DNA of 64,000 nucleotides from an uncultured Chloroflexota bacterium (GTDB taxonomy: Bacteria; Chloroflexota; UBA4733). Positions 37,041-46,469 of the stretch are shown here, one piece after another. The stretch spans positions 1 through 64,000 of the forward strand of contig CALBSQ010000148.1 of the NCBI GenBank assembly GCA_937967325.1. The letters are read 5' to 3'. Position numbers and translations under genes: made by a program. The number at the start of each line of letters is the position of its first letter. Within the stretch, counting starts at the first letter, position 1. The notes under the pieces were generated by a model. That model was not told where the DNA came from, made no database searches, and was given only the letters and a program-made list of their open reading frames with translations.

Positions 37041-38342
37041 ATGCTGGTTGCTGAAGGTATCCAGACGCTCAGGATCGAGACGAGCTTTCCGCGTGTGGTG
37101 AAAGCACACCAGCGTTTCGAGACGCCGGCACTGGAGGACATCGAAGGGGCGGTGCGATCGGAGCTGGAGCGCCTCGGCGTGCCCGGCCGCATCCGCCCAC
37201 AGATGCGCGTCGCGCTGACCGGCGGGAGTCGCGGCATCTACCAGATCGCGCGGATTCTGGCCGCCGTGGCAGCGGAGGTGCGTCGCGCCGGCGCCGAGCC
37301 GTTTGTGGTGCCGGCGATGGGCAGTCACGGCGGCGCGACCGCCGAGGGCCAGGTCGGCATGCTGGAGAGCCTGGGCATGACCGAGCAGGCGCTGGGCTGC
37401 CCCATCCGCTCGTCCATGGACACGGTGGTGCTGGGCCGGTTGCCCAGCGGACTGGACGTCCACATCGACCGCAACGCCTACGAGGCCGATGCCATCATCC
37501 CGGTCAACCGAGTCAAGCCGCACACAGACTTCAAAGGGGAGATCGAGAGCGGGTTGGCGAAGATTTGTGCCATCGGGCTGGGCAAGCGCAGCGGCGCCGA
37601 GCAGATCCACGCTCGCGGCACCAAGGGGCTGCGCACGCTGCTGGCCCCGGCGGCGCAGTACATGGTGCAGCAGACCGGCAAGTTCCTCTGCGGCGTGGCC
37701 ATCCTGGAGAATGCCTACGAGCGGACGGCCCGCATCGAAGCGGTGCCGGCCGACCAGATCGGCGGGCCGCGCGAGGTCGAGCTGCAGCGGGAGGCTAAAG
37801 GGCTGATGGCCAGCTTGCCCTTCGACCAGATCGACGTGCTGATCGTCGACGAGATGGGCAAGAACGTCAGCGGCACTGGTATGGACACCAACATCCTGGG
37901 TCGCATGATGATCCACGGGGAGCCGGAGTTCACCTGCCCAGACGTGACGGCGCTGGTGGTGCTCGACTTGACCGAGGCCAGCCACGGCAACGCCGTCGGC
38001 ATCGGCCTGGCCGATGTCACCACGCAGCGTCTGGCCAGCAAGGTGGACCTGGAAGCGACCTACATCAACGGCATCACCTCGGGCGTCGGCGGCGTCCAGC
38101 GTGCTAAGATGCCGAGCGTGCTGCCCACCGACCGCGCAGCTATCGCGGTCGCGCTGCGTGCCTGCGCCCGGCCCGATCCGCAGAATGCGCGGCTAGTGCG
38201 CATCAAGAACACGCTGGAGCTCAGCGAGCTGTGGATCTCCGAGTCGCTCTTGTCCGAAGCGAGAGCGCATCCACGCTTGACCGTCGACGGCGTGCCCCGG
38301 TCGATGGCGTTCGGTCCCGATGGCGACGCCTGGGCGCTGTGA
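37041..38342 (+). CDS. LarA-superfamily (DUF2088) protein
   Basis: A 433-residue protein of the lactate racemase LarA superfamily, whose studied members are isomerases using a nickel-pincer nucleotide. Visible conserved parts are VVPAMGSHGGATAEGQ, IIPVNRVKPHTDFKGE and the metal-region-like GLGKRSGAEQIHARG. The true substrate of this subgroup is not known. The cofactor-making genes larB, larC and larE are not in the window. ATG at 37041 follows GAGGAG. Confidence 0.72.
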   Translation: MLVAEGIQTLRIETSFPRVVKAHQRFETPALEDIEGAVRSELERLGVPGRIRPQMRVALTGGSRGIYQIARILAAVAAEVRRAGAEPFVVPAMGSHGGATAEGQVGMLESLGMTEQALGCPIRSSMDTVVLGRLPSGLDVHIDRNAYEADAIIPVNRVKPHTDFKGEIESGLAKICAIGLGKRSGAEQIHARGTKGLRTLLAPAAQYMVQQTGKFLCGVAILENAYERTARIEAVPADQIGGPREVELQREAKGLMASLPFDQIDVLIVDEMGKNVSGTGMDTNILGRMMIHGEPEFTCPDVTALVVLDLTEASHGNAVGIGLADVTTQRLASKVDLEATYINGITSGVGGVQRAKMPSVLPTDRAAIAVALRACARPDPQNARLVRIKNTLELSELWISESLLSEARAHPRLTVDGVPRSMAFGPDGDAWAL

Positions 38343-38354
38343 GCGCTCGGCTGC

Positions 38355-39161
38355 TCACTGCATCCAGTTGCCGCCGTTGACGCAGATGGTCTGGCCGATG
38401 ATGAAGCTGGCTTCGGGGCTGCAGAGGAAGGCCACCGCCGCCGCGACCTCGTAGGGATAGCCGCGTCGCCCGACCGGGATGGAGGCGTCCGCCCGCGGCG
38501 GCTCACCGGTTATATAGGTGTGCGTATCGGTCGGTCCCGGCGCCACGCAGTTGACGCGGACGCCATATTGCGTGACGTTCTTGGCCAGCGCCATGGTGAA
38601 GGCGATCTCCGCAGCCTTGCTGGCGGCATAGGTCGTATTGGCGTTGGTACCCCAGCCGCCATGCTTGCCGGAGCCGGAAGCGATGTTGATGATGACGCCG
38701 GCCCGCCGCTCGATCATACCCGGCAAGACGGCGCGACAGCACAGGTGGACCCCGCGCACGTTCACGGCCATGACGCGGTCGAACTCCTCCGGGGTGATGT
38801 CAAACAAGGAAGGGATGGACAGGGCCGCGGCATTGTTGACCAGGATGTCTACCTTACCGAACTGCTGCTGGGCAGCGCCGATCAAGCGGTTGACCCCGTC
38901 TACCTCCCCCACGTCCGCCTGCACGACGAGGGCGCGGCGCTGCAAGGAGCGGACGCGCCCGGCCACCACCTCTGCCTCCTCAGGGGTAGCACGGTGGTTG
39001 AGCACAACGTCGGCTCCCGCCTGGGCCAGCCGCACGGCGATGGCTCGCCCGATGCCGCGTGACGAGCCTGTTATCACGGCCACCTGGCCAAGCAATATCT
39101 CGTTGATTCGCTCCGGAAGCTGGGCTTCCAGGTTGGTGGTCCCCATAGATTGTTCAGGCAC
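38355..39161 (-). CDS. SDR family oxidoreductase (FabG-like)
   Basis: A 268-residue classical short-chain dehydrogenase. The NAD(P) motif is TGSSRGIG near residue 30, the structural motif NNAA near 110, and the active-site Tyr-Lys is YAASK near 175. It ends QTICVNGGNWMQ, like many sugar or 3-oxoacyl reductases. GTG at 39161 is chosen because GAGGTGG lies eight bases upstream; an ATG at 39146 is also possible. It converges on the LarA-like gene. Confidence 0.86.
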   Translation of the reverse strand: MPEQSMGTTNLEAQLPERINEILLGQVAVITGSSRGIGRAIAVRLAQAGADVVLNHRATPEEAEVVAGRVRSLQRRALVVQADVGEVDGVNRLIGAAQQQFGKVDILVNNAAALSIPSLFDITPEEFDRVMAVNVRGVHLCCRAVLPGMIERRAGVIINIASGSGKHGGWGTNANTTYAASKAAEIAFTMALAKNVTQYGVRVNCVAPGPTDTHTYITGEPPRADASIPVGRRGYPYEVAAAVAFLCSPEASFIIGQTICVNGGNWMQ

Positions 39162-39656
39162 GACCGATCCCACCTCAATTCAGAATTCGGACATATGACT
39201 GTTATCACCGACTCCGACCACGGATATGCCGCACCGTATTGCACCGACCTGTCGGCGCGCCACGGAGCGCGGGCGTCCCGCCCGCCCGGTCACAACCAAC
39301 GGCGGGCATGCTGGCAAGATGGCGACCGAGCGACATAGGCACGAAGCGAGGCGGGCGGGACGCCCGCGCTCCGTGGCGCGCCGCTCGCGGCGATAGCGTG
39401 TTGCAAACTCCGTGGCGCACCTCCCTGACGACGGAATCATAGCGTGCGGCAGCAAACAACCGTCGTCGGGGCGCTACTCGCTGCCCAGGATGGAGTACAC
39501 TACGGTGGCGGCTCTTGCCGCGCGCCGCAGGCGGTGCGCGGCCACAGGTCATCGTCGCAGGTGTCCGAGGTCTGCTCTCGCCCAGGCCGCGCGATCGGCC
39601 GGACGGCGGCACGACTCGACGTAGCGCTGCGTCTGCCCTCGGGGAGGTGCTCTACC
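39162..39656. other. Intergenic region with large palindrome
   Basis: About 495 bases before aconitase carry the R1 inverted repeat at 39254-39382 and no convincing gene. An in-frame ORF extends upstream of aconitase to 39444 but has neither coding signs nor a ribosome binding site. The aconitase promoter is expected in 39400-39640; none is assigned. Confidence 0.55.
39254..39382. repeat. Inverted repeat, family R1, copy 2
   Basis: Arms 39254-39286 and 39350-39382 are perfect 33-bp reverse complements around a 63-base loop. The inner 23 bases (with GCGGGCGGGACGCCCGCGC) equal the arms of copy 1 at 5555-5665. The outer ten bases (GGCGCGCCAC) are extra here. No ORF fits in the loop. Confidence 0.9.
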
Positions 39657-41687
39657 ATGCCCGATAACGTCACCGGCAAGATCCTCAGGTCGCACCTGGT
39701 GGGGGGTGAGCTCGCTCCTGGCGCGGAGATCGCGGTGAGGGTGGACCAGACTTTGCTCCAAGACACAACCGGGACAATGGCCTGCCTCCAGTTCGAGGAG
39801 TTGAGCCTGGAGCGCGTCGCCGTGCCGCTCGCCCTGCAATACGTCGATCACAACCTGCTCCAGCTCGACTTCAAGAACCCGGACGACCACCGCTTCTTGC
39901 AGGCCTTCGCCGCTCGCTACGGGCTCCACTTCTCGCGCCCGGGCAACGGCATTTGCCATTACGTCCATTTCGAGCGCTTCGCCCGTCCCGGCGCCATCCT
40001 GGTCGGGGCCGATAGCCACACCACCACCTCCGGCGCCCTGGGCATGCTGGCGATCGGCGCCGGCGGCCTCGACGTGGCCCTCTGCATGGCCGGCCACCCC
40101 TTCGAATTCGAGTCGCCCAGGATCGTGGGCGTCGAGCTGCGCGGCCGCCTCGCGCCCTGGGTGCAAGCCAAGGATGTCGTCCTGGAGCTGCTGCGACGGC
40201 GGGGCGTCCGCAACGGGTTGGGCCGCATCTTCGAGTTCTACGGCCCCGGCGTCGCCACCTTGGATGTCGCCCAGCGGGCCACCATCTGCAACATGCTGGT
40301 CGAAACCGGGGCCACCACCGGCCTGTTCCCGTCCGACGGGCGGACCCACGAGTGGCTGGAGCAGCAGCAGCGGGCCGGCGACTGGCTCGACCTTGCCGCC
40401 GACCCGGCGGCTGCCTACGACGAGCACGAGCTGATCGAGTTAGACCGTCTGGAGCCGCTGATCGCCGCGCCCTCCAGTCCCGGCAACGTCGTGCCGGTGC
40501 GCGAGGTCGCCGGGACGCCGGTCGCCCAGGTCTGCATCGGCTCCTCAGTCAACTCCGGCTTTGCTGACCTCGCCATCGTCGCCGCCGTGTTGCGCGGCCG
40601 GGTCATTGCCCCCAACCTCGTGATGACGGTCACGCCCGGCTCGCGCCAAGTCCTGGACGTCATCGTTCGGTCGGGCGTGTACGGCGACCTCATCTCGGCG
40701 GGAGCGCGGATGCTGGAGCCGGCTTGCGGCCCGTGTGTCGGCATGGGGCAGGCGCCGCCGACCAACACCGTCTCGGTGCGCACCTTCAACCGCAACTTCC
40801 CCGGCCGCAGCGGCACGATCAAGGACCAGGTCTACCTGTCCAGCCCGGCCACGGCGGCGGCAACGGCGCTGTGCGGCGTGATCACCGATCCGCGCGACCT
40901 CGGCCCCGAGGAGCCGGGCCTCCCCGCCCCGACCTACCGCCCGGGGACAGACGATCAGCAGATCCTGGCCCCGCCACCAGCCGAGCAGGCGCGATCCATG
41001 GCGCTGCCCCGCGGGCCGAACATCCAGCCACCGCCGCCCCAGGTCCCGTTGCCGGCCGCGTTGCAGGGAGCGGTGCTGATCGTGGTCGGTGACGACATCT
41101 CGACGGGCGACCTCTCGCCGGACGGCGCGGAGGTGATGGCCTTCCGGTCCAACGTGCCGGTGATGGCGAGCTTCGTGTTCCGACGCCTCGACCCCAGCTT
41201 CGCGACGCGAGCGCGGGAGCAGGGCGGCGGCTTCATCGTCGGTGGCCACAACTACGGTCAGGGCTCCTCGCGCGAGCACGCTGCGCTTGCGCCCAAGCAG
41301 CTCGGCGTCCGAGCGGTCGTCGCCAAGAGCTTCGCCCGCATCCACCGGCGCAACTTGATCGCCCAGGGCATCCCGCCGCTGACCTTCGCCCGCGACGACG
41401 ACTACCTCCTGGCTCGCCAGGACGACACCTGGGAGCTGCCCGACCTGCGCGCCGCCCTGGCCGAAGGGCGCGAGGATGTCCGCTGCCGCATCGTCGAGTC
41501 GGGGCGGGAGCTGACCCTTCGCGCCGATTTCTCGCCTCGCGAGCGCGAGGTCCTCGTCGACGGTGGCTTGCTGGCGCACATCCGCAAGGGCGGGCGGCCG
41601 CTCAGCGCCGAGCAGGCCGTAAGCGGCCACGTGGATCAGGGTTCGCCCATCACCCACTCCGTGCCGGAGGGGCGACCGGCCACCTAA
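39657..41687 (+). CDS. Aconitate hydratase (Aquifex type)
   Basis: A 676-residue aconitase that interconverts citrate and isocitrate using a 4Fe-4S cluster. The cluster cysteines are expected in VCIGSS (near residue 292) and ACGPC (near 356 and 359). HTTTSGALG and GHNYGQGSSREHAA, which binds substrate in the swivel domain, are present. The length is that of the shorter Aquifex-type enzymes, not the 890-residue AcnA. ATG at 39657 follows GGGGAGG. A homoaconitase-like substrate is possible but the single-chain form favours the citric acid cycle. Confidence 0.9.
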   Translation: MPDNVTGKILRSHLVGGELAPGAEIAVRVDQTLLQDTTGTMACLQFEELSLERVAVPLALQYVDHNLLQLDFKNPDDHRFLQAFAARYGLHFSRPGNGICHYVHFERFARPGAILVGADSHTTTSGALGMLAIGAGGLDVALCMAGHPFEFESPRIVGVELRGRLAPWVQAKDVVLELLRRRGVRNGLGRIFEFYGPGVATLDVAQRATICNMLVETGATTGLFPSDGRTHEWLEQQQRAGDWLDLAADPAAAYDEHELIELDRLEPLIAAPSSPGNVVPVREVAGTPVAQVCIGSSVNSGFADLAIVAAVLRGRVIAPNLVMTVTPGSRQVLDVIVRSGVYGDLISAGARMLEPACGPCVGMGQAPPTNTVSVRTFNRNFPGRSGTIKDQVYLSSPATAAATALCGVITDPRDLGPEEPGLPAPTYRPGTDDQQILAPPPAEQARSMALPRGPNIQPPPPQVPLPAALQGAVLIVVGDDISTGDLSPDGAEVMAFRSNVPVMASFVFRRLDPSFATRAREQGGGFIVGGHNYGQGSSREHAALAPKQLGVRAVVAKSFARIHRRNLIAQGIPPLTFARDDDYLLARQDDTWELPDLRAALAEGREDVRCRIVESGRELTLRADFSPREREVLVDGGLLAHIRKGGRPLSAEQAVSGHVDQGSPITHSVPEGRPAT

Positions 41688-41723
41688 ACGCCGGGCAGGG
41701 CGCGCCACTTCGGCGTGTGCGAC

Positions 41724-42350
41724 CTATCCCGTGGCCATGGCCGCGAGGCGCTGGAAAGCCGATGGCAGCGGACCGTCGTCGAGGCGCCGGCGGATCACGC
41801 CGGCGCACTCCTCTGGGCTGAGCACCGAGCTGTCGACTTCCATGTCATAGATTCCCGGCGCGTGGACGGCCTGCTGCCACAAGCGCACCGGGTTTGGCGG
41901 CGAGCCGTCGTCGGCGTTGCCGGCGCCCCAGGTAGCGCGCCGCCGTTCCATGACCACGTCGATGGGACAACGCACGCCCACGAACAACGCCGGGAGGCCC
42001 GTCAGTTGCCGAGCACAGGCGGGGAGAATCCCCCTTGGCACGGAATAGGCGTCATGGTGCCCGACATCCACCACGACGTTCGGCCCCAAGCGACTGTGCG
42101 CGGCAATGGCCTCGTACATGGCGCGGTACAAGATCACAACGAGAGGCTCGAGGTCGGGGCGCTCGCCCCCGGGGCGCAGCCCGAGCCCGGGCTGGTAGCG
42201 GCCCGGGGTCATCTGCTTGAACCGATCGACCCCCAGGTTCATCCAGACGCCCTCGAACGTGTCCTGGATCGCGGCGGCGATGCTGGACTTCCCGGATCGC
42301 GGGGTCCCGTTCAAAATCACGATCTGGCCGGGTGGGACTACCTGCACCAT
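41724..42350 (-). CDS. Chloramphenicol phosphotransferase-like kinase
   Basis: A 208-residue P-loop protein of the chloramphenicol phosphotransferase family. Walker A is NGTPRSGKSS at residues 14-23, and NLGVDRF near residue 40 holds the Asp thought to act as the general base. The family's VDVGHHDAY segment is also seen. Many members outside antibiotic producers act on unknown small molecules. ATG at 42350 has AAGGAGGAG upstream. The sequence just behind its start is an IS5-type transposase remnant. Confidence 0.82.
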   Translation of the reverse strand: MVQVVPPGQIVILNGTPRSGKSSIAAAIQDTFEGVWMNLGVDRFKQMTPGRYQPGLGLRPGGERPDLEPLVVILYRAMYEAIAAHSRLGPNVVVDVGHHDAYSVPRGILPACARQLTGLPALFVGVRCPIDVVMERRRATWGAGNADDGSPPNPVRLWQQAVHAPGIYDMEVDSSVLSPEECAGVIRRRLDDGPLPSAFQRLAAMATG

Positions 42351-42371
42351 GCATCTCCTCCTTGGAGCCTG

Positions 42372-42533
42372 TCATGCACTTTCGGTCATGAAGCGAATGA
42401 AGCCGCTGAGCAACAAGATCGCGAAGGTGAGGAAATGCAGCCTCGTCCGCATTTCCGGCAGGCGCTCGTAGGCGCGCGCCATGCGGCGGAAGCGCACCAG
42501 CCAGGCGAAGGTGCGTTCCATAACGCCGCTATG
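42372..42533 (-). pseudogene. IS5-family transposase, C-terminal fragment
   Basis: The minus strand reads MERTFAWLVRFRRMARAYER and then LPEMRTRLHFLTFAILLLSGF before a stop codon. This is the usual C-terminal end of IS5-family (DDE) transposases, including the last catalytic Glu in ERTFAW. In frame, a stop codon lies four codons before the Met, so about 53 residues remain of some 270. No terminal inverted repeats are visible. The frame is hidden because it is too short for most ORF cutoffs. Confidence 0.85.
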
Positions 42534-42569
42534 CTACCCGCCCAAACGATCCGACGTGCGTAGCAGGCT

Positions 42570-43187
42570 CTAGAGCCGAATTGCCGACTGGAGCAACACT
42601 CCGCGCCGCTCGATCTCCCGACGAGCGTGATAACGCACCAGCTCAAAGGCCACACTGACCCCATTGGGGACGCCTCCTGCCTGCTCGACCAGGTCCAGCG
42701 CCGCCAGCGCCGTGCCCCCGGTCGCGAGAACGTCATCCACGACGAGCACATGACTGCCAGGAAGAATCGCTCCGCCGTGTATCTCCATTGTCCGTTCCGG
42801 ATCCCTTGCTCGCCCGGACGACTCGTATGCACGCCGCAACGTCGCGCGCGGCAGCTTGCCGGCGCGCCTGGCGAGGACAATCGGGCGCGCCAGCTCGAGG
42901 GCCATTGGCGCACCGAAGAGATAACCGCAGGATTCGATGCAGAGCAACGCGTCCGGTGGCTCGGCACGGAAAGGCTGGCACATTTGCTCGACCAATGCCC
43001 GAAACGCGGCGGGGTCGTGCTCAAGAACGAGGGTAATGTCCGTGAATTGGCGAGTAGGCGTCGGGAAGTCTGGGTTTATCAACCGCCGAATTGCGAGATC
43101 GAGGTCTCTCGGAAAGCCCTCAGGCATACATCCCAGCCTCTCTTCGTGTAGTGTATCTTCGGCAAAGGATGTCGCTCCCCTGCTCAT
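42570..43187 (-). CDS. Adenine phosphoribosyltransferase-like protein, second copy
   Basis: A 205-residue phosphoribosyltransferase related to Apt. After an extra 28-residue N-terminus, the domain starts LAIRRLINPDFPTPTRQFTD. The PRPP loop is HVLVVDDVLATGGTALAAL. The usual ESRGF motif reads IESCGYLFGAP, with Cys in place of Arg, so the base specificity may have changed. ATG at 43187 follows GGAGG. It differs clearly from the canonical apt at 31634 and lies beside a transposase remnant, so horizontal gain is possible. Confidence 0.8.
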   Translation of the reverse strand: MSRGATSFAEDTLHEERLGCMPEGFPRDLDLAIRRLINPDFPTPTRQFTDITLVLEHDPAAFRALVEQMCQPFRAEPPDALLCIESCGYLFGAPMALELARPIVLARRAGKLPRATLRRAYESSGRARDPERTMEIHGGAILPGSHVLVVDDVLATGGTALAALDLVEQAGGVPNGVSVAFELVRYHARREIERRGVLLQSAIRL

Positions 43188-43272
43188 GCGGTCGCCTCCG
43201 ACCTGTTCCCTTTCGTCGACGGCGCCGCGTCAGGAAGTGAGGGACGCTGAAGACACGCTGATGGGAGAGGCA

Positions 43273-43434
43273 ATGATGGTTCCGCAGGACAAGGCAACTG
43301 GACTCGCCAACCGCGAGGAGTGGGCAGATGCCTATCTTGCCGATCTCTGCCGGTTACCACGGATCGGTCGCACGTGGCGCACCCATCTGGGGCTCGCCTT
43401 TCTCACAGCCGAACGTTGGTATCGCGAGGGCTAA
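43273..43434 (+). CDS. Small protein, unknown
   Basis: A 53-residue candidate. ATG at 43273 or 43276 is preceded by GGGAGAGG. The product (with REEWADAYLADLCRLPRIG) is helical and charged, without a membrane segment. It is divergent from the Apt-like gene. I recognise no family; it may be a small regulator or not a gene. Confidence 0.35.
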   Translation: MMVPQDKATGLANREEWADAYLADLCRLPRIGRTWRTHLGLAFLTAERWYREG

Positions 43435-43524
43435 TGTCCCGCCGTTTGGCGGGGCGGCATCCGGACGATAGAGACATCCGTCAGCTTAGTAGCCGACCAG
43501 CGATGCCCGGCGGACCCTAGCAGG

Positions 43525-44148
43525 CTAGCCTTCGGCGAGCGGATCGGCGAATACGTCGGCCACCGGGAGCGAGAAGCCGGGCACGACGTCCTCCCCGTCG
43601 AGCGCGTCGCCCGCGCCGAGCGTCATGGCCGGGCCGGAGGGATGATCGTGGCGCCACACGTCGACCTGTTGCCGCGCCGGCCACGCCACCCATACCAGGC
43701 GTGTCCCGCCGTCTAAGTAGGTCCGCGCCTTCGCCGCCATGGCGCCCGGCCCCTGGTCGGGCGACGCGACTTCGATCGCGAGGTCCGGCGCGAAGGGGAT
43801 CGGCTTGCGCCGGTCCGTGATCAGCGCCCGCTTCTCGGCAGCGCAATAGCCAACGTCGGGGACCAGGCCGGTCTCGGCGCCGGCGAACCTGTACACCCCG
43901 TCGGCCCCGGTGACGATGCCCAGACGCCGCGGCCGTACATGCACATTCAGCATGAAGGAGATGGTCTGTCCGATGGTCGTCGCCTCGAACCCGCTACCGG
44001 CCATGCGGACTAGCACCCCCTCGACCACCTCGTACTGGTACCCGTCGTCCGGTAACGTCAGCAGGATATCGACCGTGACGGCGCCGAAGTGCGGTACGAT
44101 CTCCGCCCAAGGGGCGAGGGATCCGGGCATCGTCGTTGCGGTATTCAT
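43525..44148 (-). CDS. Uma2 family putative endonuclease (DUF820), second copy
   Basis: A 207-residue Uma2 protein with the same motif series as the gene at 13599: YEVVEGVLVRMAG, LVPDVGYC, APDLAIEVASPD, LVWVAWPARQQVDVW, LDGEDVVPGFSLPV. The two are clear paralogs. ATG at 44148 follows AGGGGAT; the ORF is open to 44202. Confidence 0.86.
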   Translation of the reverse strand: MNTATTMPGSLAPWAEIVPHFGAVTVDILLTLPDDGYQYEVVEGVLVRMAGSGFEATTIGQTISFMLNVHVRPRRLGIVTGADGVYRFAGAETGLVPDVGYCAAEKRALITDRRKPIPFAPDLAIEVASPDQGPGAMAAKARTYLDGGTRLVWVAWPARQQVDVWRHDHPSGPAMTLGAGDALDGEDVVPGFSLPVADVFADPLAEG

Positions 44149-44594
44149 GGTTCCATTATCCCCTGCCCGTGTTGGGCCTTCAACCGGGCGAATTCTATCC
44201 ATCGACTCTGCGCGCTGTTGCGCGCCGTGCGACCGGGCAGGCGCACGACGCTCGCAATGCTAACCTCTGTCGTCATCCCTGGCCGCTCCGTGAGAGTCCG
44301 TCGCCTTGCCGCGGTCGAGGACCGCGGCAGGGCGGTGGGTGGCGCGGTACGCCGCCGCGGCCGTTCCTTGGTGCGCGTTTCCACTGGCTTCCGGCTCTGC
44401 TGCATGGTGCTATACTCCCACCGCTAGCGCACGCATCGTGATCGAGGTCACGACGGCCCGCCACTACTGGGCTTCGTCAGTTCCGGCGAGGCGATACTCC
44501 GCCCCCGCGGCCGGACGCAGCGCTCACCGTTGCGCTACTTGCCTGCGCGGCGATCCTGTTGGTCCCCTGCAATGCCACAGAACGGAGAGCATCG
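44149..44594. promoter_or_regulatory. Upstream region of second ABC exporter, candidate promoter
   Basis: About 446 bases without a gene. A hairpin TTGCCGCGGTC-GAG-GACCGCGGCAG sits at about 44315-44338. A candidate extended -10 box TGCTATACT lies at 44408-44416, with only a weak -35-like TTCCGG 16 bases before it. The transcript would then carry a leader of about 170 bases ahead of the exporter gene. Confidence 0.35.
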
Positions 44595-46469
44595 GTGCCA
44601 GTCATACCAATCGCGTCGATACCGCGGCGAATCGCAGCGGGCGTGTCCACGGCCGCCTCCGCGTTCCGTTACAGCGGCGGGCTGCTCCTCCGCTATGCAC
44701 CGGCGCCCGGCGGTCTCCTACTGGCTCAGGCCGTCGCCGTCGGCGCGGCGGCCCCGCTAGCGGTCTGGGCGATGCAGGGGCTGATCAACGCGGTCACCCG
44801 CGCCCAGCGCGTGACGTTCTCGGCGTCCGTTCCCTGGCTCGCGCTGCTGCTGGTCGCCTTCTTGCTGCAACAGGCGTTCCGCGCTTCCGGCATCTACCTT
44901 TCCAGCCTCGCCAGAGAGCGCGTGGACGAGGGGCTGCGCCGTCAGGTCTACGCCCAGGCGCTCGCCCTGCCGCTCGCCGCCTTCGAGCGGCCGGACTACT
45001 ACGCCAAGCTGGATACTGGCCGGCAGGCGCTGGGCGGCTCGCTCATCTTCCTGATCCAGCAGATCGGGACGCTGGTGAGCACGGTGGTCGGTCTGGCCGG
45101 CCTGCTGCTGCTCTACGCCAGCGTCCACTGGCTCCTGGCGGCCATCCTACTGGTCACGGCCATCGTTCGCGCCCACGTCGGCGCGCAGCTCAGCCGCGCG
45201 TTCACCCAGGTGCAGTATCGCAGCTCGCCGCTCAAGCGCGAGCTAGGCTACTGGACCGGCCTGCTGCTCGGCCGCGAGGCCGCGCCGGAGCTGCGCCTGT
45301 TCGGTCTGGGCGCACATCTCCTCGGCCGCTGGCAGGCCGTCTTCCAGTGCTATCTGGACGACATGCAGGCGGCGCGTCGCCAACTGGCCCTGTACGAGCT
45401 GGGAAGCGTGACGCTGCAGGAGGTCGTCAGCTTCATCACGGTCATCGCCCTGCTGGCGTTCGGCGTGCGCGGCAGCATCAGCATCGGCGGCGTGGTGGCA
45501 CTGCTCTACAGCATCAGCCGCTTCCGCGAGCTGACGCAATCGCTCGCCTTCAACGCGCACTACGTCGTCGATCAGTGGGTGCGCATGCAGCATTTGCGCG
45601 ACTTCCTGGCGCTGCCCACGGAGCTGACGCCGGACCATCCGCGACGCCGGCCTCCCCGGCCGATCCGGCAGGGCGTCCGCTTCCACGATGTCGGCTTCAC
45701 CTATCCCGGGTCCAGCTCGCCGGTGTTGCGCGGGGTCGCCCTCGTGCTGCGCCCGGGAGAGCACGTGGCGCTGGTCGGCGAGAACGGCGCCGGCAAGACG
45801 ACGCTGGTACGTCTCCTGCTGGGTCTCTACCGTCCCACCAGGGGGCGGATCACCGTCGACGGCATCGACCTGGCAGACCTCGATCCGTCCGCCTGGCGAA
45901 ACGAGGCAACCGCCGTGTTCCAAGACTTCATGCGCTACCAGACCAGTGTTGTGGAGAACATTGCCTACGCCGACGCCACTTTGCTGCCTGCGGACGGCAT
46001 CCCCGCCTCGACGACGCACCCGCGCATCGTCGAGGCGGCCAAGCGCAGCGGCGCAGCCTCCTTCATCGATGTGCTGCCGTCCGGCTATTCGACCTTGCTG
46101 GGGAAGGCGCTGGAGGGCGCGGCCGACCTGTCCTCCGGCCAGTGGCAGCGGCTGGCGCTGGCTCGGGCCTACCTGCGCGATGCCCAGATTGTCGCCCTGG
46201 ACGAGCCGACGGCCGCGCTCGACCCGCGCGGTGAGGTGGAGGTCTACCGCCAGTTCGCACGGGCCGCGGCCGGTCGCTGCGCTGTCTTCATCTCCCACCG
46301 GCTCGGCTCGGCGCGGCTGGCCGATCGTGTCGTGGTGCTGCGCCAGGGGCGCAGCGTGGAGGAGGGCAGCCATGATGCGTTGCTCCGGCAGGGCGGCGAA
46401 TATGCCCGTATGTACCGCCTGCAGGCCAACTGGTACCAGGACGGTGACAAGGAAGGTGGGGAACGATGA
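44595..46469 (+). CDS. ABC exporter half-transporter, permease fused to ATPase
   Basis: A 624-residue half-transporter with about six membrane helices and a C-terminal ATPase: Walker A GENGAGKTT near residue 395, signature LSSGQWQ near 512, Walker B IVALDEP, then VFISHRLG. The signature with GQWQ is like NisT/SpaT exporters. GTG at 44595 has GGAGAG five bases upstream; a TTG at 44559 begins the open frame. The partner gene overlaps its stop codon by four bases (ATGA) but is broken, so this subunit may now be without a working partner. Confidence 0.9.
   Translation: MPVIPIASIPRRIAAGVSTAASAFRYSGGLLLRYAPAPGGLLLAQAVAVGAAAPLAVWAMQGLINAVTRAQRVTFSASVPWLALLLVAFLLQQAFRASGIYLSSLARERVDEGLRRQVYAQALALPLAAFERPDYYAKLDTGRQALGGSLIFLIQQIGTLVSTVVGLAGLLLLYASVHWLLAAILLVTAIVRAHVGAQLSRAFTQVQYRSSPLKRELGYWTGLLLGREAAPELRLFGLGAHLLGRWQAVFQCYLDDMQAARRQLALYELGSVTLQEVVSFITVIALLAFGVRGSISIGGVVALLYSISRFRELTQSLAFNAHYVVDQWVRMQHLRDFLALPTELTPDHPRRRPPRPIRQGVRFHDVGFTYPGSSSPVLRGVALVLRPGEHVALVGENGAGKTTLVRLLLGLYRPTRGRITVDGIDLADLDPSAWRNEATAVFQDFMRYQTSVVENIAYADATLLPADGIPASTTHPRIVEAAKRSGAASFIDVLPSGYSTLLGKALEGAADLSSGQWQRLALARAYLRDAQIVALDEPTAALDPRGEVEVYRQFARAAAGRCAVFISHRLGSARLADRVVVLRQGRSVEEGSHDALLRQGGEYARMYRLQANWYQDGDKEGGER

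Noticed and set aside
39254..39382. Intact small transposon with terminal inverted repeats
   Set aside because: The loop is 63 bases and holds no gene; only a REP/MITE-like element is supportable.
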